Position numbers and translations under genes: made by a program. The notes under the pieces were generated by a model, which worked only from the letters and a program-made list of their open reading frames with translations, was not told the origin of the DNA and made no database searches. DNA of 64,000 bases, taken from Adineta ricciae (lineage: Eukaryota > Rotifera > Eurotatoria > Adinetida > Adinetidae). The DNA lies in assembly GCA_905250025.1 (NCBI GenBank), contig CAJNOJ010000227.1:62001-126000 (forward strand). The letters are read 5' to 3'. Shown in pieces: positions 11,201-22,900 of the stretch; position 1 is the first letter of the stretch; the number at the start of each line of letters is the position of its first letter.

Positions 11201-14200
11201 ACCGCTATATAACCCTTTCTTTCAGAAAATGCGAGAATTGAACACTATAATAGTGGAATACTTGAATTCAACTTTCAGTTTTGACAATACTGCTGAGTTC
11301 TAAGCATTTAAACTTACCTTCTGACTGACTTGTCTAGTTCCGCATTCGTCAACCCTTCCTTGTCCCCACGGCCACCCCCACACTTCTATTTTTCTTTATT
11401 TCTCAAAATCTGATGCATTCATAAAACGAAAAATATGCTCTATGTGTTCGTCGCTTGTATGCCGATCACATCGAAGANTGCTGAGCGGTGTGAATGTTGA
11501 GAGATTTCGTCCTGCTTAGCGGTGTGTCATGATGCCGAGCGGTATGACAGAGTGCTGAGCGGTATGAATATTGAGAGATTTCGTCCTGCTTAGCGGTGTG
11601 ACATGATGCCGAGCGGTATGAATATTGAGAAATTTCGTTCTCTTTAGCGATGTGTCATGATTTTCAGTAAGATATTGTAACTCAATATGAGATTTTTTTA
11701 TCGAAGATATGATACTTTTATTGAAATTGCCATATATTTGTGGGAAATAAATGGCCGAAAAAGATAAAAATGCAAAACCACGTATATTAATCCTTATATT
11801 GTGCTTTTGAGTAGTATCATATTAATGAATTAATGCTTATTAGCTTCGAACCAGCGATGTGAAGCGAGTATATGTATTGCTGGTAGGAGAATGCCTGATC
11901 ATCGACAATTCTTTAAATTTATCTTAAGAGTTTTGCAGTTATATTTAAAACGAACAACAAAGCGGATGGAGATGGCATTGAATTTCACTTGCAGTAATAT
12001 ATCTGCAGTCTTGTACTAATCAGAATCGAGCGGTTTCACACAAACTTTGTAATATGATTGCGTCAGTAAAGCATGCGTATGATTTATTAGACAAAATGGG
12101 TGCGTGAAGAATGTGTTTCATCTGTGAAATATTTTGGAAACTTATTATCGATTTCAACATGTTTATAAACTAAGATGCATTTTATGTGGACATCTTTTCG
12201 GTTGTGTTTATTCTGCCTTCTTGGCAACGTGTTTTGAACTCAATCATTTGTACTTCTCGCCGTTCTATACCCTATTCTTGACTGCTGTTTCACGTGTCTG
12301 TCGTGTATAGTCATGGACGAAACGGGCGTCTGATCTTTCTTTCTTTTCCTTCACTCGTGTATTTTCTTCTTTGTTTTCTTTAAAGAGAAATGAAATCTTC
12401 TGTGTTCGATAATATATGTATCCAGGTACCGATTGCATGTGATCACATTTAATCGAATATTCTCTTTGTTTTGTGATATCACTCGATTTTCCCACTCTGT
12501 TTCTCTTGTTATTCGCACTATTTATAGCCCTTTCCTCTTATATTCCTCGTGGTTATTACAGAAGTTAATTGTAGTTATAATTTCAATTTCATAAGAAGAA
12601 TAAAAGCCACCATCTGCTGACCGATAGCTTACGTTTACAATTAGCAGTAAGAAAAGAATGTTTAAATGTATTAATGTTTATTCATTATACTAGGCTTTCA
12701 ATAACATCATGAATCGGACTTCTTCTTCCGTCACATCGACATTATCGATGACTACTGCCTTCTTGTCCACAATCGACGATGAGAACGAAGTTTTAGATCA
12801 AGTACAGGTGCATTATACAACTGATGAATCTGACGATAGTAGTTCAGATTCTCGATCGGAATTGGATGAAATCGATGATGATTGTCATGGAGTTACTGAT
12901 AAAACCCATGTTACTTATGGATCAACCAATAGAGGTGGTCGAGAGTTATACATGAATGGATATTCATACCAAGTGAAAACAGTAAATACAATGACAACTC
13001 GGTGGAGATGTACGGTTCGTACACCACTTTGTGGAGCTAGCATTTACACAAATAACATCGATAACACTTTTTCTCGTTGGAATGGAGTTTATCATAGCCA
13101 CGTACCAGATGAAAATCGTGAATTAATTAGAGAAATCATAGCGAAGATCAAAGCAAGAGTCTTATCGGAACCATATCCAGTTATGATGATAGCGGAAGAA
13201 GAAATTCGAAATGCCAAACTGGACAAAACACAATTAGCAGCTATGCCACTTCCATGTCAGTTAGGTATGTTATGTCTGTACCTTGTATAAATGTTCCACA
13301 GATGTGCTTCTGACTCTGTAGAATCGGCACTGCAAAAACACCGGCGTAAAACTGTTCCAGCACTTCCAAAGTCATTGATTTTCGAAATTCCATCGCTTTA
13401 TCAACATACATGGTCAGGTGGTCAATTTATTTTAGCTGATGTACTCAAGGAACGCGGTGATGAACGTCTGATAATGTTCAGTTCAGATGAACAGATCGAG
13501 TTGCTGTTAAACAGTTCGACATGGTTTTGTGATGGCACGTTCAAAACGAGGCCAGCTTTGTTTGAACAAGTGTATATAATACAATGTTTAACTGGGGATC
13601 AAGATATACGAAAAATTGATTGCTATTTGTTATTGCAATGGAATGACTTTTGTGCTTTTTCTATTCGAAGTCTTACCGGTGGTATATGCTTTAACATCTA
13701 ATCGTAAAAGCAGAACGTACGAGGAAATGATTCGCATTGTCATTAACCTAGCAGCTAGTCGAGGAAGAAGCTTGGCAGTCAATACAATTGTGTCTGATTA
13801 CGAAGATGCCTGGTTATGCGCAGTGAAGAATACAGTAAATATGAGCTTTAACATTGGGCCGAAAAACTCCATCGAATTCATCTTAAACGAAATGGTTTTC
13901 ATTCTTTCATTTAGTTGCCAAACGTATGTCGACAGGGGTGTTGGTTCCACTTTACCCAGTGTTGCTATCGAAACATCCAAAAGTTAGGACTGTCCATTTT
14001 ATACGACAACGAACCAGAAGTTAAATTAACGTTAAGAAAATTTCTTGCGCTGGCCTTGCTTCCACATGATCAAATCAAAAGATGCTTCAAACTCTTGTGC
14101 AAGAGCATAGATTCTCGATTGAAACCTTTCATCCGATACTTCAAAAACCAATGGATGAACGAAATGGGTCCACACCTTTGGTGTGTTGGCGATTCGGAAA

Positions 14201-17200
14201 TCAGGACAAACAATAGCTCAGAAGGTATTTAATAAATCTGTAGTGAAACTGAATACTGATGATAACCTGCATTTTTATTTTTAGCCTACAATCGACGCTT
14301 CAAGAGCCGAATGATAAGCACACATCCAAATATATGGAAGTTTATTCACACGTTGAAGAACGAGGAGCATCATATGATTCACAAAAATATCCATTATTTG
14401 ATCGGAAGCAGATTCGGCTTCGCATCTTCAGCACGTAAGCGTGCCAAGAAAACATTGAAAAAAAGTTTTCAGATAAAAAGATTACACCAATTATATGCTG
14501 AAGGAAAGAAGACATTGGAAGAATTAATCTTCGGATTGTCATTTCTAGTCGGTGAACCGGTTTCAAAGAAAAGCAAAAAAAACAAGGAATCGAAACCGGG
14601 CGAATGGAATATTTAAATCAATTCAATTATTTTATTGTCCATATGTAAATGAATGAAAGAATCATGATAACTTTCTCTGTGAATGTAGTGTACTTGCTCA
14701 TGTGTTCTGTAGAATATGGAAGTGATGGTTATTTGTTTTCTTTTCTTATTTATCAAACATGAATATTATTCCTACGTTTGCTTTCAGATAAAAATATTTA
14801 CAATTCGTTGCGTTTTGCTGTGTAATCATTCATTTAATTAAATCTTATTGATAGTCTTGAAAGACTCAACAACATGGTTCGATGGCGTTTTAGTTTTGGT
14901 GAATTGAAGAATATCGGTGAGTAGATATTTATTTACTTATCTTTCTCACCACTGGTAGCCGCTTTTCAACTTCTGTTTCGTTATATTCTATAGATGGACT
15001 CATCGTTAAGTGTTTGAATAGCATTCCACAATACAGTCAAGCGTATCCGGCGGCCAAATTCGATGTATCTGCATCTCTTGAACGTATGGTAGAAAACGGA
15101 TTTCGTTCCAATGAAAATATCGTATGGCACAAAATCACTCATGGCCAAAGGAGATATTATTTGTTGAAATCATTAAATGGTGATGGAGAGGTTCATGTCA
15201 AGATTGGCCATGGTGTATTTGGAAAAGCCGGTAAGAGTTTTTTCTTAAATCTTCAAGCAGCAATACTTCCAGTAGAGGAATCACGTTTATCCATATTTTT
15301 CGTTGTAGATCGTGATCTAAAAATATTAAAGTCAAGAGACGAGTGCCAAAGGGTTATTCGACAGTTTTTAGTCCGTTGGAATGAAAATGGTTCTTTACCC
15401 GGATGGAAAACAATATGGTCGGTGTTTGATGTTGCCAATTATGACGTAAGCGAAAGACGAATCAAACTCATTCACAAGATTATTCAAGATAATGTTATAC
15501 GAGAATTAATACATACAGATAATGGTGAAGACCAGAGTGTTCAGTAAGTGTTTGCAAAATTCATAACTGTTAAATGCATAGACGACGATGTCATTTTCTT
15601 CTGGTCTTTTGAAGATCAACCTTTGATCAATCAATAAATCAGAATGATTTAGATGACCACGATGAACAAAATGAAAGTTATAACGTCCAACAATTATTGC
15701 TTTCCAGTGAAGATGATAGGTAAGAAACACGCTCTTTTCAACCTCTAAGTCATTTGTGAACTTTCATCTCGTCTCGCTTCCATATGTTGAGTATTTGATT
15801 TGCCAGAATCGAATCAATGAGCTTTGTTGTCTTTATTCATTTTTTTTAAATTTTATTCCAGACAAATTCAATCACCATTAAGTCGTCGTTCAATATCATC
15901 GTCGGTTATCAATGACTCAACAAGTGAATTAGAAAACACGGATAGCGCAAAAGCAACAGATTTAGCATTTGCAAAGCTTACACCAACTCGATTAACATCG
16001 CCATCATCATCACCGAAGTATGGACAACGAAATATGACCGCCTGTATCGGTTTAGACGATTCGAATAAAGAAAATAGCATTGATTCCGAAACAGTGTAAG
16101 TCTTCGCATACCATTGCATGATCAACGGTATTCTTCTTGAACGTAATTGAGAAACTTTTTTTTCTTCAGAATTGTCGATGAACCAGCACGGAAATTAACG
16201 AACTCTTCACCACATCTTCAACCTTCAATAAATTTGCTAATTCATTCTCAGCTAACTGACTCGACATGCAATGGCGGAGGAGTCGATACAAAGAAGAAAC
16301 GACAACGGCGTGTACATACAGTTAAAACTACTCCTTACGCAACGAGGCGACGAGAGAAAATAAAAGTCACAGAAACCATTAAAGAATAGCGACCAGTTCA
16401 TTGGATCCAACATAGATTTTTTTCTAATTCATTTTTTTCGCAAGTCAACTTGTTTATTTACTGAAACATATTCAAGAAAATTCAAATAAATTTATGAACG
16501 ACAACAGAGTTTATTCATTGAACAGATCAAGATAGATTACTAGACATTGGCTATCTACAAATAGCTTCTAACTGTCTGATGTTGAAGTGAAGTGCAGTAT
16601 TTAATTCATAATTATGAAAACTGTGCAATAGCATTTCAAACGACCGTTTCAAGTATAGTCAAGAGCAAATTCTCCATGCTTTGTCAATTCGTATAAATAC
16701 CATTTTTCGACATTGATACCGCTCAGCACTATGTCACACCGCTCAGCATCATGACACACCGCTAAGCAGGACGAAATCTCTCAATATTCATACCGCTCAG
16801 CACTCTGTCACACCGCTCAGGATCATGACACACCGCTAAGCAGGACGAAATCTCTCAATATTCATACCACTCGGCAGTATGTCATAGTGCTCAGCAAGTT
16901 GACGTTTTGAAATTCATACTGCTCAGCACTATGCAGCTAATAATTAATAACTAATTAAATACGTTTAATAATAAATTAGGGCCGAAAGTTTGGGCCGAAA
17001 AATCCTGGGGCCGAAATTCATGTAACTCTTTTGTAATGCGACAGTAGGTGGCGGAGCATACGGATTATCAGGTCCATGGGGACTGTATGTCGCGTCGAAC
17101 AATACTCTGTATGTGACTGATTATGATACTGGTCGAGTGCAAGCGTATGCACCATCATCCCGCTCGGGAGTAACGATTGCAGAGTTGAGTGGACATGTTG

Positions 17201-17886
17201 AAGATATATTCATGGACAGTATGGGATGTATCTACGTAGCTGATATCACTCTCAGCAGTGTGTTTATTTCGCCGATGAATATCACGCTCCCAATAGCTAT
17301 ACAACGTCCATGCACTTCGTCTTCAATTTACGATCCGTACGGCATCGCTGTTGATCAGTATGGAAATATTTATATATCTGACTTCTATTGTAATGCTGTT
17401 ACGAAATGGGCACCGAATACTACCGCAGGTGTAGTTGTCGCTGGACAACTGAACACAGCTGGTAGCACTAGTAGTTTGCTCAATGGTCCGAAGTTTATTG
17501 CTCTTGACGAAGTACATTCAGCACTCTATGTTGTTGACTACTACAATTATCGTGTACAGAAATTTCTGCTGGGAGTCAGCACAGTAGGTATTACAGTCGC
17601 CGGCGGCAACGGATATGGTATAGGCTTGAATCAGCTGAAGAATCCATCAGGAGTGTGTGTGTCATCGAAAGATCACTCGGTGTATGTGGGTGATCAAGGC
17701 AACCATCGAGTAATGAAATGGATGATAAATGCTACGCAAGGTTCGATCGTTGCTGGCGTGACAGGAGTAGCAGGCAGTACGTCATCACTTCTGAATACGC
17801 CAGGTGATTGTGCTTTTGATGCAGAACAGACGTTTCTTTATGTCGCTGACTATGGTAATCATCGAGTTCAACGATTCACTTTATAG
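8257..17886 (+). CDS. secreted PAN/EGF-like/NHL-repeat protein, split by a transposon-bearing intron
   Basis: Two exons, 8257-8848 and 17045-17886, give 477 aa in one frame. Splicing uses donor gtaaggtac and acceptor gcgacag, which restores a VAGF-LGGGAYG junction typical of an NHL blade. The start at 8257 gives a signal peptide (STVILLLLSLS). Next come a PAN/apple-like Cys region (about 60-125), a Cys-rich EGF/EB-like module (about 135-195), then NHL blades with repeated VYVxDxxNHRVxK/RW-type motifs to the end, probably a beta-propeller. It is likely an extracellular binding protein. The intron is about 8.2 kb because a Mutator-like element sits in it; the residual host intron would be only about 38 bp. 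Both exon sets are open, so function may survive if the long intron is spliced. Additional 5' exons cannot be excluded. Confidence 0.78.
8862..9289 (+). repeat. left terminal inverted repeat and 74-bp subterminal array
   Basis: From 8862 the terminal repeat runs about 130 bp. A tandem array follows with a 74-bp period, visible by the starts at 9079, 9153 and 9227. Each unit carries three related boxes (CTGAGCGGTATGA, CTTAGCGGTGTG, CCGAGCGGTATGA). The array stops at the N at 9290 and resumes at 11479. Confidence 0.85.
9290..11478. other. N-bounded insert inside the transposon array
   Basis: A single N at 9290 and another at 11478 enclose 2187 bp with no gene and no GAGCGGT boxes, while the 74-bp array is present on both sides. 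Its right part (11004-11477) is the second copy of the repeat at 1-480. I read this as a contig placed in a gap of the tandem array, not as part of the transposon. Confidence 0.65.
11479..11665 (+). repeat. continuation of the 74-bp subterminal array
   Basis: These are units of the same GAGCGGT-box array that ends at 9289. They decay into a last partial unit near 11640-11660 ('ttagcgatgtgtcatgat'). About 1 kb of AT-rich sequence with no gene follows before the transposase start. Confidence 0.85.
12709..14616 (+). CDS. FLYWCH zinc finger / MULE-type transposase
   Basis: Five exons are proposed: 12709-13264, 13322-13585, 13671-13834, 13915-14224 and 14285-14616, which sum to 541 aa in frame. 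Residues 1-60 are acidic. A FLYWCH-like DNA-binding domain follows (YMNGYSY, RWRC, CGAS, HSHVPD). The MULE catalytic region shows CDGTFK (first Asp), a downstream SDYEDAW (second Asp/Glu) with GCWFHFTQC, and NNSSEAYN supplying the last Glu. A Lys-rich tail follows. It would excise and insert the surrounding element by binding its ends. The second intron (13586-13670) is the weakest junction: it shortens the segment between IIQ and LPVVYAL, so a frameshift there is an alternative. Everything else is open, so the gene may be functional. Confidence 0.83.
14874..16389 (+). CDS. companion protein of the Mutator-like element, unknown function
   Basis: Exons 14874-14916, 14994-15543, 15615-15719, 15862-16095 and 16170-16389 all have canonical borders and sum to 383 aa. 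I recognise no family. Residues about 1-175 look like a compact mixed fold (VRWRFSFGEL; IVWHKITHGQRRYYLL; GHGVFGKAGKSFF; WNENGSLPGW). The rest is Ser/Thr- and Asn-rich and low complexity. The C-terminus is strongly basic (KKKRQRR, ATRRREK) and could be a nuclear-localisation or DNA-binding tail. It starts only 257 bp after the transposase, on the same strand and inside the same terminal repeats, so it is probably a second element-encoded protein, as mudrB is in maize MuDR. That analogy is positional only. Confidence 0.72.
16720..17019 (-). repeat. right terminal inverted repeat with subterminal boxes
   Basis: This is the reverse complement of 8862 onward, in order: about two units of the 74-bp repeat (ACCGCTCAGCA boxes), the AT-rich segment, and the GGGCCGAAA boxes. 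It has fewer array units than the left end. The 330 bp between the companion gene and this point hold no gene. Confidence 0.87.
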
Positions 17887-18163
17887 TTATGGCCTTGAAG
17901 ATACACTGATTTAGATGTAAGAGTTCGCACCATACATTCTGTTATGAGCTGCACTGATATGAATTCACAGCTTTTTGTATGGTAAAGAAAAGATGCACAA
18001 TCTTGTAAATTATCTCATAATAAAAATATTCATCCATGACTATTTCACGATAGATATAAGCAGTAAAAATGAATATATTTGCACTATCATGCTCAAAATG
18101 CATAAATTGTGTTCAAGCATTTATTAGTCTGAATTAAAGAAAAAAAATGGAAGGAATACTTGT
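17887..18163. other. convergent intergenic spacer
   Basis: This is 277 bp between two convergent genes. It contains the likely poly(A) signal for the NHL gene (aataaaaat near 18020). Nothing else was seen. Confidence 0.5.
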
Positions 18164-18487
18164 TTAAAAACGAAGGCCTTTCATAGCAGTCATAGCAAGA
18201 ATGAATGCGGTGAAAATAGTGTATCGACTAAAGACGATTGAAGCACCTGAAACACAAATTGCCATGCTTTGTGACTGAGGACTACCGCAATCGGCTGGAT
18301 ATGTTTGCTTGCATTTTGTGTCACACGCATCATTTGCACACGATGGGATTGAAAGGGCTGGTTTTTCAACCATTTTGCATCCTGCACCAACACAGCACGA
18401 ACAGGAACAGATTTCACCATCTGCGTTCGATACGCATAACACGCCAATGCATACCAAAATCAAAAGGACTGAATTCGCGAATTGCAT
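18164..18487 (-). CDS. small secreted Cys-rich protein, possibly GPI-anchored
   Basis: 107 aa from the MQFANS methionine. Upstream in-frame codons extend the frame but look like leader sequence. Residues 1-22 form a clear signal peptide (SVLLILVCIGVLCVSNA). The mature part has about 12 Cys in a CSCSCC...GC...C...C...C..C pattern, and the C-terminal 20 residues are hydrophobic with a final basic patch, which fits a GPI signal or a tail anchor. I know no family for it. The 5' half recurs at 36967-37078, where an assembly gap cuts it. Reading frames on the other strand here are shadows. Confidence 0.62.
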   Translation of the reverse strand: MQFANSVLLILVCIGVLCVSNADGEICSCSCCVGAGCKMVEKPALSIPSCANDACDTKCKQTYPADCGSPQSQSMAICVSGASIVFSRYTIFTAFILAMTAMKGLRF

Positions 18488-19160
18488 TTGCTTGATATAA
18501 AGAAATAATCGTTGATTTAAGTGTATGTTGCTTAATGTGCTCACAAGTTTCAGTAAGTAGTTATATACAATGGTTTGCTGGAAGATAACAAAATTTACTT
18601 TTACGAAAAGCAAATACATATAAGAGAAAAATCTGCTACTTTTTCAGTTAAATACGTCATTTGTTAAGATATTTTTTATGCTACTTCAAATCTTAATAGT
18701 TTATTACATTGTTATCGCCACTTTCATGTTATTGCATTACGTTGTGCAATATGGTGAAGTTGCTAAGAAACTCTCTCTCTGTCTTTGCCAAGTTCCCATG
18801 TAAAAATAGAATTTTATAGATTCTAGTGTTTGTAAAATGGATAAGATAAAGTTGCTCAACTCGAAAACTTGTTGTGAAATAACAAAGAACTTAAAGTTGA
18901 GAAAGAAAGGCTATAGAGTATTAAACGTAGAACAATTTAAAAATCAGAATATGGTTTAATATTTGTTGCAGCTTGAATATTGATTTTTCTATCGGTGTAT
19001 TGTACATAGCTCCACTCGCTATTCATTGTTGGAGTATCAATACTTAATCTTGAAAGGAAACAGTTATCCATATGTATATATGCATGCTCTGTATTGACTC
19101 GTTTGCATTATTTTTACACAAATTGGCGCTTATTTCGTTATAGAAAATTAATTATTGAAA

Positions 19161-19694
19161 GGGTACAAATTAAATGGTCAGTATTTTATTGTAAATGGTC
19201 AGTATTTTATTGTAAATGGTCAGTATTTTATTGTAAATGGTCAGTATTTCTGTGAATGGTCAGTTCGTTATTTTTAGTCAGTAAAAAATCGCTTTTGATC
19301 AGTATGAATTGATTTATGATCAGTAAAAGATTTAGTGCTAATCAGCCATTAAATTTGCTTGTTTTGCATAATAATTTTTAGTGATTTAACGATGTATTTG
19401 TCTAGTAAATGTACTACAAGGAAAGTTAAGTCCGATGTCTCTGAAAACTATAACTCCAGATTAGAATCTACTAAGGGTGTGGGTGTGGGTGTGGGTGTGG
19501 GTGTGGGTGTGGGTGAGATTGGCTGAGGTCTGGGCGTTAGTTTAATGATTGATTTGCAATAAATTTTCTACGGGTCATGGGTCAATTTGTACTGACCAAA
19601 AGCGATTTTTCTACTGACCAAGAATGAATTATTTACTGGTCAATTTATGGAACTGATCATTTACAATAAAATACTGACCAGTTAAATACGACCC
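19161..19694. mobile_element. 534-bp MITE with 9-bp target duplication
   Basis: Inverted ends of about 42 bp begin GGGT and contain GGTCAGTATTTTATTGT. The flanks carry a perfect 9-bp duplication TTATTGAAA (19152-19160 and 19695-19703). Internally there are four 21-bp AAATGGTCAGTATTTTATTG units at the left and a TGTGGG tract. The second block has no insertion here. A 9-bp duplication is typical of Mutator-type elements, so a MULE-mobilised MITE is likely. Confidence 0.9.
19475..19515 (+). repeat. (TGTGGG)n telomere-like tract
   Basis: About seven perfect hexamer units lie inside the MITE. The hexamer matches the telomere repeat I recall for the bdelloid Adineta vaga. It could be chance, a captured telomeric fragment or a microsatellite expansion. 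Confidence 0.85.
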
Positions 19695-19976
19695 TTATTG
19701 AAATGCTAGAAAATTTTCTGCATGATATTAATAAATATTGTTTTCTATAAAAGATTGAATATGTTGCGCATCAGAAACCTGTTCCATAGAATCATGATGA
19801 AAAGCGAAAAAGTAAGTCATATCTGAATTACCATTGGATTGTATAGCTCGCTCCTATTCAGAAAAATTACCTCAGAAAGTCCGTCAGTCACCAATATCTT
19901 CCCATCGACTAGATACTGCCCACACCACTGCTCTCAAGATTTATTTCAAAATTCGAAACAACATTCAAAGCGATAT

Positions 19977-22900
19977 TCATAACTGTTCATTACAAGATGA
20001 CCCTAAAACAACTCTAATTCCATTTGCTGCTGGATCAATAAAAATTATATCATCTTTTCCATCTTGATTCAAATCGAGAACATTGAATGAATGAACACAT
20101 TCGTTACTCTCCGTTATATTGAAAACGAACGTTAAATAATTTTGGTTAAAAAGACTAATAGTACTTTCGGCAACAAATATACTCAACGTTCCGTTACAAT
20201 GTAAAACTGCGACATCATCAATTGTATCATTATTGAAATTAATTCGAGCAATGGATGTTGGCTTATCTTCTGTTAAATAAATTTGGTGAATATACAGCCA
20301 AGGAAAAAGTGTTGTGTGAGCATCTAATACATTTGATTGCGGAGAAAGAATCATCAAATCATCGACTGTGTCATTATTAAATCTTCCAGCAATGACGATC
20401 GATGCATTTCCATACGCAATGTACGAGCTATCATGTGAGCAAGTCCATTCATCGTTGTAGTTCATTATATGAAAAGCAAATATGAAAGTGTTAACTCCAC
20501 TTACGTATAAGTGAATATCGCCAGAATGGTGTAGATCAGCTATTAACATTAAATTGACATTATTTGTGTACCAGTTAGTATCTGAGCATATGTTATAATA
20601 TTGATATCCATCGCCGTCGTTGAGATAAATACCCAAAGAATTTTTATCGGTCGAATTATCGGCATGATAAGTAATACATAAATCAAAAGATCCATCATTA
20701 TTTAAGTCGCTAACTTCAATTGAAGTTGCGATTGTATCATTCATATCAATTGGTAAGACATAAGGTGGTAAAACAAATAAATCATTTGTTGATATGCCGA
20801 GGAAAAGAACGATTTCACTTGTTGCAGATAATATGACAACTGAAAAGAAAGATGAATGACTTTTCCTTTCCAAAGAAATTGTCGGAACAATATACCTAAA
20901 TCTAGAATTGTATCATTATTAAAATCAGCCGCTTTGATTTCTTTCGGACGAGACTCATTTCCAGTTGAGAAAACAATTTGTCTTTGAAATGTTCCATTTT
21001 GGTTTCCTAACAGAATGCTCAAAGTATCCGAACCCAAATTAGTTACAGCTAAATCACTAAATGAATCCTGATTAAAATCTCCAACAGCCATTGATGATGG
21101 ATTCAGACCAGTTGAATAAAATTTCGCTTGACTATTCAGAGTCATATGACAATAAGTATCTAACAATCAACAATTATTATTTAGAATCCTATTTCAATGT
21201 ATACCTGGTGTTTTTGTCACGGATGCATTGTTATTTGTAACAGTTGATTGTGTACTTGTAGAAATCAACTTTTCTTGCTTATTGCCGTTTCTAATGACAA
21301 ATATAAATATTAATGTCATTGTTCCAAGGATCAGAAGTATTGAGCCAATCGGAATTATTCGCTTGAAGTACTTTTTTCGGCTAAAATATGCAACAAATAG
21401 AAAATCCGTCTAAATTTAGTTCAAATTATACTGACGAAGTATGTTCGCGTATACCAGAAGTATCATTTAACTAAAAAAATGTATCAGATAAGTCTCCTCA
21501 TTGAGATAACGACTGAACAATTACTTCACTCACGGATGTTGTTGTGATTGTATTCATATTTTCATTATTTATAGTCTCCTCTATTTGCTGCAGATTTGGT
21601 ACAACACTGTTTTGTTTTCTACCATCAGTTAATTTGACTAAGATCACATTTGCATAGAATAAAAGAAAATGTAATCCATTCGTTAAGCCGCCAAAAACAG
21701 CAATTAATAGCGTGATTATATAAACTATATTATGTTGTAATGTGTACGAATATACACATGATTGTGGAGCACATTCTTGAAAATATAGATCGAATGACGC
21801 ATTGTAAATCCATTTAGAAACAAAAAGTTGATTAAGTAATGTTTCAATTGTCGTATTAGGCGGTGTCAATGACGAATAAGAAAGCACATTGGTTTTGATC
21901 GGTTTCGAATAATCAATATAGGCTTGCATTTCACCCAAACAAAGTTTATCGTAGAGACAAACTAAACTTGAATGAAGAAGTGCATCGAAAAAGAAACAAC
22001 CTATACGAAAACCTGGCAAACGTGGATTATCGGAAAGATCGTATATAAATAGAATAAGATAAGATAACACTGAACAATTTGAGTAAATTTGGCATGAACA
22101 ACCAGTGTCGCTATATACTTTTGGCTCAGCTAATACATCCACCGTATGATTAAGCATGGGACGTAAATCTGAAACTGTATACTTTGGATAAAACTGCCAG
22201 CTAGATGAAAAGATATTTGCAAGTTGATTTCCGTGGTATGTCAATTGAATCAAATTGATTGTTTCGATAAATTGAATCGAGATTGTCTTTTTGAATTGTT
22301 CTAAAATCGCTTTTGTGCGAATAAGAAATTCATCAGACGAAATGACATTGGATGTGACAAAATCATTTTGTTGAAATAATGTCAATGATGTATTTACTGT
22401 CGAGCGAGATAATGTACATAATTTTGTCAATGATTGAAACTGTATAAAAAGAAAATAACGATAGTCAATCAAGAAGTGGAAAAAAGTGGATGCAAGTGCT
22501 CGCTTTCTTGAATCTATTTTCTTAAGCCATTCCGATGAAACAAAAATACTCGAACAAACATCGTGAAATTGTGGTTCGAGTTGAGAAATTAATTTGTTGT
22601 ATTTGATTGATGTGCGACTACAAGGACATTTCAAAGTGAGAGGATATTCATCAGCTAATTGCTGGTATTTGGATACCGAAGGAGATTCGACAATGACTAG
22701 AATGGTCTCTTGTCGTAGCAAACCATAAAGAATTAGGATGACAAATGAGGAAAATAATAAAATGATATAAATTCGAGTTAAATGACGATTTCGTCGAAGA
22801 ATCTTTGGATCTTTTGATGGTGGAATTGTAGAGAAAAGGTTTAATTCAAGAAAATTTTGTTTAGTTATCGAGGAGAAATGATGAAAGAATTCTTAATGAA

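Larger units (their letters stand above)
8862..17019. mobile_element. Mutator-like transposon with terminal inverted repeats
   Basis: The ends are an inverted repeat: GAATTTCGGCCCCAGG starts at 8862 and its complement ends at 17019. Similarity continues inward for well over 100 bp (TTTCGGCCC boxes, an AT-rich stretch, then GAGCGGTATGA-type subterminal repeats). Inside, both on the + strand, are a FLYWCH-MULE transposase and a companion gene. The element lies in an intron of the NHL gene. I found no matching target-site duplication (left flank ggtacgcag, right flank atgtaactc). About 2.2 kb bounded by Ns (9290-11478) is probably a misplaced contig, so the true element would be about 6 kb. The intact reading frames suggest recent activity. 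Confidence 0.85.

Noticed and set aside
8853..17028. Target-site duplication for the Mutator-like element
   Set aside because: The 9-bp flanks (ggtacgcag and atgtaactc) do not match, and shifting the boundaries by a few bases does not help.
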